A stretch of DNA of 12,006 nucleotides from Anaerolineae bacterium (GTDB lineage Bacteria; Chloroflexota; Anaerolineae; J102), in contig JALXAF010000417.1 in NCBI GenBank assembly GCA_026992375.1, positions 1 to 12,006 of the forward strand. The letters run 5' to 3'. The notes under the pieces were generated by a model that worked only from the letters and a program-made list of their open reading frames with translations, searched no databases and was not told the DNA's origin. Positions 7,501 to 12,006 of the stretch are shown here, one piece after another. Every line of letters begins with the position of its first letter. The first letter of the stretch is position 1. Made by a program: the position numbers and the translations under genes.

Positions 7501-8111
7501 AGGGAGGAGGTCAGGCCGGTGAAGGCGTTATGATAGTTGGTGACGCTATAAATGGATAGCGCTGCCAGGAAAATCAGGGCCAAGTACACCAGCAAGGCGT
7601 TCAATCTCCGACCGCCTCGCCAGCCTGTCACCTTGAAAATCAGAAACAGCGCAATCACCCCCATCGTCAACCAATCGAGGCTGAGAGCGACGCCGCCGCC
7701 AAAAGTGCTGTAGAAAGTCAGGGCGTAAACGACGATAAGCCGGGCGAGGATGGCGCTGATGGCGGCGTAACCGCCAATCTCCAGCCATCCCACCAGAAAC
7801 GATAACGCCAGCCCATAACGGTTGCGCACCAGCCCATAAACGCCGCCAGGCGCGCCTATAGCCTCGGAACGCTCGCCATAAGTGAGAGTGAGGGGCGCGA
7901 CGAAGAGCGTCAGCCACAAGTAGCCCAGCATGGTCGTCTTGGGGCCGTAGACTACGGCGAAACGCCCCAAAGCGGCCATAACGCCAACGCCAACAGCAAC
8001 GCCGCCTCCGGTTGAAATCGCGGCCCAATAGTCGATGTCCTGATGAATCCTGTTCAGTTCTTGGGACGTCTCCCCAAACGTCGATGCTTGAGGTTCCTCG
8101 TTGAATGCCAT
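4554..8111 (-). CDS. Three-part membrane protein: APC permease + tandem USP-like domains + DUF389
   Basis: A predicted 1185-residue inner-membrane protein in three blocks. Residues ~28-445 are an amino acid/polyamine/organocation-type permease with about 12 hydrophobic segments (first GGGVAVGVGVMAALGR, then PGGVYGLVRNRYG). Residues ~481-620 and ~627-750 look like two universal-stress-protein-like units; the second ends in DTDMLVLGAARNFMTRRSFFGG, the usual phosphate-loop region, somewhat degenerate. Residues ~785-1010 are DUF389, with the signature NSGAVIIGAMLVAPLMSPI at ~814-832, and a soluble tail of ~170 residues follows. APC-USP fusions are known; I do not recall this addition of DUF389. 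The substrate is unknown. ATG at 8111 is chosen because the predicted promoter lies just upstream, whereas an in-frame ATG at 8291 would precede it and overlap fetA. The ribosome binding site is weak. Confidence 0.9.
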   Translation of the reverse strand: MAFNEEPQASTFGETSQELNRIHQDIDYWAAISTGGGVAVGVGVMAALGRFAVVYGPKTTMLGYLWLTLFVAPLTLTYGERSEAIGAPGGVYGLVRNRYGLALSFLVGWLEIGGYAAISAILARLIVVYALTFYSTFGGGVALSLDWLTMGVIALFLIFKVTGWRGGRRLNALLVYLALIFLAALSIYSVTNYHNAFTGLTSSLRSVRPLRLSALLMSSFWGVLMIYGFRHRILRRRKGVLLQIHWAIMLIVIALGGLMAIATLPSVSIDSTFQHVLSVNPYSGLIFTGSDIVTALLALFSLALTSMGLSRSLQSGVEVISTMTGDVFFPSIFNYRLHKTLSPPLLISAILAILFGLFADAMVIVGAAASFLLWMTILVHVPDVFSPRPRLPRDGVFRLPYHPLFPGLTVVAATVAVFNLTWDNMQEAFIWLVIGLLALGAYSYRRALRARGKHQTYDETALAEERSAAETGAEAKEDVTPSVLVFVHDLKNLSRILALGSRLAVRAQARLSVVQVIEVSEQQPVHVQRKMGREMWENLALLARNWEVEQEDATLESRIKPIVRLTPGVIEGIINAAQEEHARFLLIPPDFMADEPALNMEQYDKVLRLAPGNILFFNQLPESDELKRVTVLVGDGGHALASLTLADALTAPDGVIEVIHYVQHGASLAEEVAAREKVQRLIYQSDTDDHRVQLRILRMATLEDAVNELISDTDMLVLGAARNFMTRRSFFGGVNARIFQSLSVTTALVRAQEYIRFAWFSRLWETITAPLPKLTLAERAEVVREVTSGATPSVDFFVLIILSSGIAMYGLLQNSGAVIIGAMLVAPLMSPIVSMAMSIVRGDIKHLGQGAQSTAQGVLMAIFVGALLTFFSPIRQPTNEIMARVNPNLLDLGVAFLSGAAGGYAMSRKSIAAALPGVAIAAALVPPLAVAGYGLATADLNIAFGALLLFTTNLIAIVLAAALVFLALDFLSPEKQSWGEVVRGLKITLVFLAFIVIILGAVTYRSVLEQHQLDAIHQVVTKRLYQKSFEPLDVKITHIRDGYKLSGIVLSYDRPLNSNELAQLGQDLQNAVGAPVVMDIVFVPADKELFTFDNVVATTKIEEAIRDAIEDLPVELVSIHAEPVSEGYVVTLAVIEFQPGALSQQMVASLEDQLSQKFDAPIAITLYKIPAEKFEMAPTSATPFP

Positions 8112-8174
8112 GATGCAAACCCGAAGGTGATGTATGAGGCGGCGAATGTTGGCGAAAATGACGATATGGTTTAG

Positions 8175-8203
8175 ATTATAACCCACAATCCAACACATGA
8201 AAA
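8175..8203 (-). promoter_or_regulatory. Promoter of the permease-USP-DUF389 gene
   Basis: On the minus strand, TTTTCA (8203-8198) and a perfect TATAAT (8180-8175) are 17 bases apart. Transcription would begin near 8168, 57 bases before the chosen ATG, which supports that start. No equally good plus-strand promoter for fetA was found in the 171-bp divergent space. Confidence 0.65.
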
Positions 8204-8282
8204 GCGCATCAGGCGAAAGCGCCTCGTTTCCTGTCGAAATCCCTCGAAAACGCCGAACACCGTTACAAGAGCAGGTTCGCCC

Positions 8283-8978
8283 ATGACACATCTCAACGAT
8301 GCGCCGTCCCCCAGGCTGGAGGCCCGGAACTTGACCCGTAAGGTGGACGGCAAGCCCATTGTCGATCGTGTGAGCATCAAAGTCTTTCCCGCCGAGGTCT
8401 TGGCGGTGGTGGGGCCCAGCGGCGCTGGCAAATCGTCGCTGCTCAGGCTCATCAACCGACTGGATGAACCCACCGATGGCGTGGTGTTTCTGGATGGCCG
8501 GGATTATCGGGAGCTCCCGCCGCGGGAATTGCGCCGCAAGGTGGGGATGATCATGCAGATGCCTTATCTTTTTCCGGGCGCGGTGGCCGAAAACATCCGC
8601 TTTGGCCCGCGGCAGCGGGGCGAAGACCTGTCCGACGACGAAATCGAGCGGCTGCTGGCCCGTGTGAATCTACCGGGCTTTAGCCATCGGGATGTGAGCA
8701 GGCTTTCGGGCGGAGAGGCGCAGCGGGTGGCCATCGCCCGTGCGTTGGCCAATAATCCCGAGGCGCTGCTGCTGGATGAGCCTACGTCCGCGCTGGACGA
8801 GGAGGCCAAGGCCGCGGTGGAAGCGCTGCTGGCGGAGATCATCCGCGAGGAAGGGCTCACCTGCGTGTGGGTGACGCACGATCTGGCCCAGGCTGCACGC
8901 ATGGGCGACCGCGTGGCGTTGATGGAGGCGGGCCGATTGCTGCGCGTCGGCGCGCCTGAGGAGGTGCTCAATGCTTAA
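8283..8978 (+). CDS. fetA: ABC transporter ATP-binding protein, FetA (YbbL) type
   Basis: The predicted 231-residue cytoplasmic ATPase subunit has every ABC motif: Walker A GPSGAGKS at 44-51, Q-loop Gln92 (MQMPYLF), signature LSGGE at 141-145, Walker B LLLDE at 162-166, D-loop SALD at 169-172 and switch His199 (VTHD). MQMPYLFPG around the Q-loop resembles FetA and PstB-type ATPases. The FetA assignment rests on the next gene, a FetB-type permease that overlaps this one by 8 bp. In E. coli, FetAB is reported to export iron and protect against iron-driven oxidative stress; transfer of that role to this organism is inference. The ribosome binding site is weak (gcaggt), but no better start fits the conserved N terminus. 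It is transcribed away from the fusion transporter. Confidence 0.85.
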   Translation: MTHLNDAPSPRLEARNLTRKVDGKPIVDRVSIKVFPAEVLAVVGPSGAGKSSLLRLINRLDEPTDGVVFLDGRDYRELPPRELRRKVGMIMQMPYLFPGAVAENIRFGPRQRGEDLSDDEIERLLARVNLPGFSHRDVSRLSGGEAQRVAIARALANNPEALLLDEPTSALDEEAKAAVEALLAEIIREEGLTCVWVTHDLAQAARMGDRVALMEAGRLLRVGAPEEVLNA

Positions 8979-9759
8979 TCAGTTTTTCACCGATCCTATT
9001 TCGCTCTCTGTGGCCCAGGCTCTGGTGGCGGTCTTTATGGCCATTGGCATGATGCTCATCGCCAGTTGGGCGGGCATTCATCTCGAAAAAGAGATCCTCA
9101 TCGCCCTGGTGCGAGGCCTGGTGCAGGTGGTGGCGGTGGGAGCTATCCTTCTCTACGTCTTCCAGGGTCCGACCCTGATCGGCTTCGCCATTTTGGCGGG
9201 CATGATGCTGTTGGCAGCCAAGACCGCGGAGAAGCGGGCCAGGGGGTTGCCCGATGCGTTCAGGGTGGGATTGTATGGCATTGGCGTCGGTGCGGGCTCG
9301 ATTATCGCGTTAATGACCTGGGCGGGCGTCATCGACACCAAACTGACTGTGCTGATCCCCATTGGCAGCATGATTATCGCTAACAGCATGAACGCCACCT
9401 CGCTGGCGCTGGATCGCTTTCAAGGCGAGGTGAGAACGCATGTGGGGCATATCGAGACGGCGTTGGCCCTGGGTGCGCCGCCCAAGACGGCCATCCGCCC
9501 CTACGCCCAGGCGGCCGTGAGAGCCAGCCTCATCCCTCGCATCGATTCGCTGCGCTCGCTGGGCATCGTCTGGATTCCGGGGGTGATGGCGGGCATGCTG
9601 CTGGGAGGCAGCCATCCGGTGCATGCGGCCCTCTATCAATTCGTGGTCATGGCGATGATTCTCGCCGTCTCGGGACTGACTTCACTGATTACCACGCTGA
9701 TCATCGCCCGACGCATTTTCACCCCGGCTGAACAACTGGCCATTGGTCCGGGAGAATGA
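8971..9759 (+). CDS. fetB: FetB-type ABC permease (UPF0014 family)
   Basis: A 262-residue polytopic inner-membrane protein with about 7 hydrophobic segments. The family hallmark GSMIIANSMNATSLALDR is at 132-149. A long cytoplasmic coupling region follows at ~161-198 (IETALALGAPPKTAIRPYAQ and onward), then WIPGVMAGMLLGG at 201-213. Length and motifs agree with YbbM/FetB. The ATG overlaps the end of fetA by 8 bases, and GAGGAGGT lies 5 bases upstream inside fetA, so the two are translationally coupled. With FetA it would form a two-gene exporter, reported to move iron in E. coli; older annotation of the family as 'metal resistance protein' is consistent. It ends 5 bases before the convergent broken gene, with no separate terminator seen. 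Confidence 0.9.
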   Translation: MLNQFFTDPISLSVAQALVAVFMAIGMMLIASWAGIHLEKEILIALVRGLVQVVAVGAILLYVFQGPTLIGFAILAGMMLLAAKTAEKRARGLPDAFRVGLYGIGVGAGSIIALMTWAGVIDTKLTVLIPIGSMIIANSMNATSLALDRFQGEVRTHVGHIETALALGAPPKTAIRPYAQAAVRASLIPRIDSLRSLGIVWIPGVMAGMLLGGSHPVHAALYQFVVMAMILAVSGLTSLITTLIIARRIFTPAEQLAIGPGE

Positions 9760-9764
9760 GGCGG

Positions 9765-10279
9765 TCAAACCAGACGTAATGGCCTCTGGCGGCAGGCGAG
9801 CGCCGCGCCAATTCTCTCTGTGATGAACATGATGACAACGGCTTTGCGCAGGGAGGAAAGAATCTGCCCCGGTTTTTGCAGGCCGATGGCGAAAGTCAGG
9901 GCCAGACGATCCGCCTGCGAAACGTAGCGCTCCGGCAGATGCAACGCCAACACAATTGGGGCGATGAAACCGATCCCGTCCACCAGAATCAGAACCAAGA
10001 ACCAACAGGATGATCTGCCCCAGCAGGTGAATGTGAAACCATGCTCAGGCCCGTCACCATCACCGCAGAAGTGGCGGTGAAAAAAAGCTTCCATCGAAGT
10101 GAGGGGCGGTAGATGACACCCGTGAGCAGCAGAAGTCCTGTCCAGATCAAAATTCTCAGCGCCAGCCCGCTGACAAGCCACAAGGGGATGGGAATCCGCT
10201 CTTTCACCAAACGTCCCGGACGCAGGATGTATCGGTGGATGTGCACAAAACTGAATGAGGGGGATTGCCGCTTGCTCAT
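9765..10279 (-). pseudogene. Small membrane protein gene broken by two frameshifts
   Basis: Three minus-strand frames join into one hydrophobic protein. Frame 1 runs from ATG 10279 and ends at the stop 9991-9989, reading ...LRILIWTGLLLLTGVIYRPSL... to TGLSMV. Frame 2 then gives HIHLLGQIILLV (10035-10000), and frame 3 gives LILVDGIGFIAPIVLALHL onward to the stop at 9767-9765. Dropping one T from the run at 10038-10036 and one unit of the 7-bp tandem repeat at 9992-10005 restores a single frame of about 168 residues with roughly 4 membrane segments. A same-frame ATG at 10387 exists, but the sequence between looks non-coding. I do not recognise the family. The 3' end lies 5 bases from fetB (convergent). 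It is either a recent pseudogene or, less likely, two assembly errors. Confidence 0.6.
9992..10005. repeat. 7-bp tandem duplication inside the broken gene
   Basis: gaaccaa occurs twice head to tail (9992-9998 and 9999-10005). Removing one unit gives an uninterrupted hydrophobic reading (IILLVLILVDGIG) on the minus strand, so this duplication is the likely cause of the second frameshift. Confidence 0.75.
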
Positions 10280-10482
10280 CGATGAGTGCCTGGGCAGAGA
10301 CTTGAGAACTGCCAATCGGGCCTGATTTGGGTTATAGCATAGGGAAGCCGCCAGTGCAAATCTCCCGACCATCGAGTGATTAATCATTTTTGCTTCGCGA
10401 TGTTATAATTTCAACGATATGAGCTTCTGACTGAAAGCATACATACGCCAAAGCAACGCGCACCAGTTGCTGACAACGTAAG

Positions 10483-10585
10483 CCGCAAAACGTCAAACGT
10501 CATGGTGTTGTCGACAGAGCAGCGGCCAGCAGTGAACCATGACAACGTTACGGTAAGATGACGTTTGACTCTTGACGTTTCGCGG
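10483..10585. repeat. Inverted repeat with heptamer arms upstream of the corrinoid gene
   Basis: The left arm is ccgcaaaacgtcaaacgtcat (10483-10503). The right arm at 10558-10585 reads as its complement with one substitution and one extra 7-base unit (aagagtc). A nested exact 8-bp pair, gtcatggt (10499-10506) and accatgac (10536-10543), strengthens the dyad. The units match the heptamer array at 954-981. The repeat lies 99 bases before the corrinoid gene and could fold in RNA or bind a regulator, but its relation to the other array favours a dispersed repeat family. Confidence 0.65.
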
Positions 10586-10641
10586 GTTTCCCGTGTCGCC
10601 TGTTGGCAACTCCAGCCTGCAGGGTCTGATGTGTGAGCTTG

Positions 10642-10647
10642 TATAAT
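10642..10647 (+). promoter_or_regulatory. Possible -10 box for the corrinoid gene
   Basis: A perfect TATAAT lies 36 bases before the ATG at 10684 and would give a leader of about 30 bases. No -35 box is found at the normal distance, so it would need an activator or another sigma factor. A second TATAAT at 10404-10409 on the same strand also lacks a convincing -35 box. Confidence 0.35.
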
Positions 10648-10683
10648 CACTTCTAGCCCCCTTTTTATGAGGCAATACAAATC

Positions 10684-11373
10684 ATGGACGACGAAAAAGA
10701 AATTGTCCTTTCGGAACTAAATAATCAAGAGCTGTTCGAGCTGATGCAGGATGATCTGTATGACGGTTACGCCGCTGAGATCGTAGAAGAGGTGAATGAG
10801 GCGCTGAGACGCAACATCATTCCCTACGACATCCTCAACCAGGGCCTGGTGGCGGGCATGGATATTGTGGGCGAGGATTTCCGCGATGGCATTCTCTTTG
10901 TGCCCGAGGTGATGATGGCCGCCAAAGCGATGAAGGCGGGCATGAACATCCTGCGCCCCCTGCTGGTGGAGACGGGCGCGCCCAGGCTGGGCACGGCCAT
11001 CATCGGCACGGTCAAGGGCGATATCCACGATATCGGTCAAAATCTGGTGAGCATGATGTGGGAGGGCGCGGGCCTGGAGGTGCATAACATCGGCACCAAC
11101 AATTCGGTTGAGGATTACCTCGGTGCCATGGAGAAATACAATGCGGACATCATCGGCATGAGTGCGTTGCTCACCACCACCATGCCCTACATGAAAGTGG
11201 TCATCGACACACTGAAAGAGATGGGCAAACGGGATGGCGTCATTGTGCTGGTGGGCGGTGCGCCTTTGAGCGAAGCCTTTGCCGAGGATATCGAGGCGGA
11301 CGCGTATTGCAAGGACGCCAGCGAGGCGGTGGAGGCGGCAAAAAAATTCCTTGCACTGAGAAAAAAGCTGTAA
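10684..11373 (+). CDS. Methyltransferase-type corrinoid protein (MtbC/MttC-like)
   Basis: A 229-residue soluble protein that carries a cobalamin-type cofactor and shuttles methyl groups between two methyltransferases. Residues ~10-95 form the helical cap domain (ending FVPEVMMAAKAM at 72-83). Residues ~100-229 form the B12-binding Rossmann domain: D113-x-H115-x-x-G118 (in GDIHDIGQNL) supplies the lower cobalt ligand His115, SALLTTTM is at 160-167 and VGGAPL at 190-195. The length fits stand-alone corrinoid proteins for methylamines, methanol, glycine betaine or methoxylated aromatics; the sequence alone does not choose among them. A substrate methyltransferase would be expected nearby, but none is in this window. 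The next gene, formate-tetrahydrofolate ligase, fits delivery of methyl groups to tetrahydrofolate. The ribosome binding site is weak (GAGG, 11 bases upstream). Confidence 0.92.
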   Translation: MDDEKEIVLSELNNQELFELMQDDLYDGYAAEIVEEVNEALRRNIIPYDILNQGLVAGMDIVGEDFRDGILFVPEVMMAAKAMKAGMNILRPLLVETGAPRLGTAIIGTVKGDIHDIGQNLVSMMWEGAGLEVHNIGTNNSVEDYLGAMEKYNADIIGMSALLTTTMPYMKVVIDTLKEMGKRDGVIVLVGGAPLSEAFAEDIEADAYCKDASEAVEAAKKFLALRKKL

Positions 11374-11822
11374 AGGAGTATGACACCGCAATCTGGACAA
11401 GTTATGTGAGGCCAATTGTTGGACATCATAACGACTCTGGTCGTCTCCTTCTTGCTCTAAACTAGAATTTGAGCTATCCTTAATCAATCACCTGAACAAA
11501 CTTTTCCGTTGTGGAATGACAACTCGACCAACTTGATGATGATAAGCGCCGCCGCTTGCTCCCCTATTCCAGTTCGAAACCACATGACGGCCCGAGTGTG
11601 ACGATTATTTCGTCATCCGGGTCGTTTTTGTATAAGACAACGTAACTGCTAACGTAGCCCTGTCCACTCGACACGGATGGGAGGAAGCACGGATAAAATC
11701 TTTTTTGATGCCCTTGCGTCTTCGTTTCCGTCGCGTCTTCGTGCAAAAGAGGATGATTGGGGCCAACGCCTTTTAGCAGTTACAAAACTACAAATACCAA
11801 ATCCACAAAAGGAGACTTCATC
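11374..11822. other. Gene-free stretch between the corrinoid and ligase genes
   Basis: This 449-bp stretch holds a likely terminator (11588-11629) and a decayed repeat patch at 11668-11746. The patch has acacggat...gcacggat on its left side, and gcgtcttcgt occurs twice on its right (11716-11725 and 11733-11742). Just after the corrinoid stop, AAAGGAG is followed almost at once by an ATG that opens only a 9-codon frame. It may be a relic of a lost downstream gene start, but this is too short to call. The short frames on either strand here are driven by the repeats. Confidence 0.5.
11588..11629 (+). terminator. Probable terminator upstream of the ligase gene
   Basis: An imperfect hairpin has the inner stem tgacg (11599-11603) with cgtca (11611-11615) and an outer stem of about 6 bp between cggccc (11588-11593) and gggtcg (11619-11624), including one G-U pair, followed by TTTTT (11625-11629). 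It lies 215 bases after the corrinoid stop. If it works, the ligase needs its own promoter in the following ~190 bases, where I see none that is convincing. Confidence 0.45.
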
Positions 11823-12006
11823 ATGCCTCGCAAACTCACCGATCTCAAACGCCCGGTGCCTAGCGATCTAGACATTGCCCAATCCATCGAACCCCTGCCT
11901 ATTTCCCAGATTGCCGAGGAAGTGGGCATTCTGCCTGAAGAGCTAATCCTCTACGGCAACGCCAAGGCCAAGGTCAAGCTGGAGGTGCGCGACCGTCTGG
12001 CGGATC
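11823..12006 (+). CDS. fhs: Formate-tetrahydrofolate ligase, N-terminal part (runs off the window)
   Basis: The 61 visible codons start at ATG 11823, 8 bases after AAAGGAG, and the frame is open to the window end. After a 17-residue leader, the visible sequence DIAQSIEPLPISQIAEEVGI and then EELILYGNAKAKV matches the highly conserved N terminus of formyltetrahydrofolate synthetase (typically 'IAQ...L.PI..IA...GI...EL..YG..KAK'). The enzyme joins formate to tetrahydrofolate using ATP in the cytoplasm. It is a step of the Wood-Ljungdahl methyl branch, or runs in reverse during C1 oxidation and purine-related C1 supply. The nucleotide-binding region lies beyond the window. Its position downstream of a corrinoid protein suggests a C1-metabolism cluster. 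Confidence 0.92.
   Translation, partial: MPRKLTDLKRPVPSDLDIAQSIEPLPISQIAEEVGILPEELILYGNAKAKVKLEVRDRLAD

Noticed and set aside
8211..8225. Hairpin aggcg-aaag-cgcct in the divergent space as an operator
   Set aside because: The arms are only 5 bp in GC-rich DNA, which is expected by chance.
8112..8291. 60-residue N-terminal extension of the permease fusion
   Set aside because: It would start upstream of the predicted promoter and overlap fetA, and it lacks resemblance to the family.
10280..10387. 36-residue N-terminal extension of the broken membrane gene
   Set aside because: The sequence is not hydrophobic in pattern and has no ribosome binding site before ATG 10387. The start at 10279 is still uncertain.
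11380..11409. 9-codon frame after AAAGGAG behind the corrinoid gene
   Set aside because: It is too short and its start is too close to the ribosome site. It may be a relic of an operon partner, but nothing supports a product.
10717..11487. 256-residue minus-strand frame antisense to the corrinoid gene
   Set aside because: It is His/Gln-rich shadow coding opposite a gene with clear B12-binding motifs.

Overview
The window carries moderately GC-rich bacterial DNA with compact genes and short intergenic spaces that hold dispersed, imperfect inverted repeats built from 7-8 base units. Three features together resemble Chloroflexota (Anaerolineae/Caldilineae-type) genomes: a methyltransferase-type corrinoid protein beside formate-tetrahydrofolate ligase, an alanine dehydrogenase, and the 'acacggag' and 'gtcattctgag' intergenic repeats. 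This placement is an inference from general style, not from a marker gene.

Layout. (1) 1-893: the C-terminal third of a Lon protease (+), with the Ser/Lys dyad intact. (2) 1058-1846: a short-chain dehydrogenase (-), convergent with lon. (3) 1847-2412: a gene-free stretch with a 119-bp inverted-repeat element and a promoter-like site. (4) 2413-2769: a small beta-rich protein with a TTG start (+), followed by a strong terminator that has been copied 74 bp downstream. (5) 3060-4172: alanine dehydrogenase (+). (6) 4173-4553: terminators, a dispersed inverted repeat and an apparent out-of-frame C-terminal tail of the next gene. (7) 4554-8111: a 1185-residue membrane protein (-) that joins an APC-type permease, tandem universal-stress-like domains and a DUF389 membrane domain. 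(8) 8283-9759: a two-gene FetA/FetB-type ABC exporter (+), divergent from the fusion gene. (9) 9765-10279: a small membrane-protein gene (-) broken by two frameshifts, one explained exactly by a 7-bp tandem duplication. (10) 10684-11373: a corrinoid protein (+). (11) 11823-end: the start of formate-tetrahydrofolate ligase (+).

How the genes relate. Only fetA-fetB is clearly an operon, since the genes overlap by 8 bp. The corrinoid protein and formate-tetrahydrofolate ligase both belong to C1 metabolism. Corrinoid proteins of this class carry methyl groups, commonly to tetrahydrofolate, and the ligase works at the formyl end of the same cofactor pathway, but a probable terminator separates the two genes. 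Alanine dehydrogenase, SDR and Lon are single-gene units. I see no CRISPR array, tRNA, rRNA, integrase or transposase. The most unusual gene is the permease-USP-DUF389 fusion, and the most informative damage is the frameshifted gene at 9765-10279.
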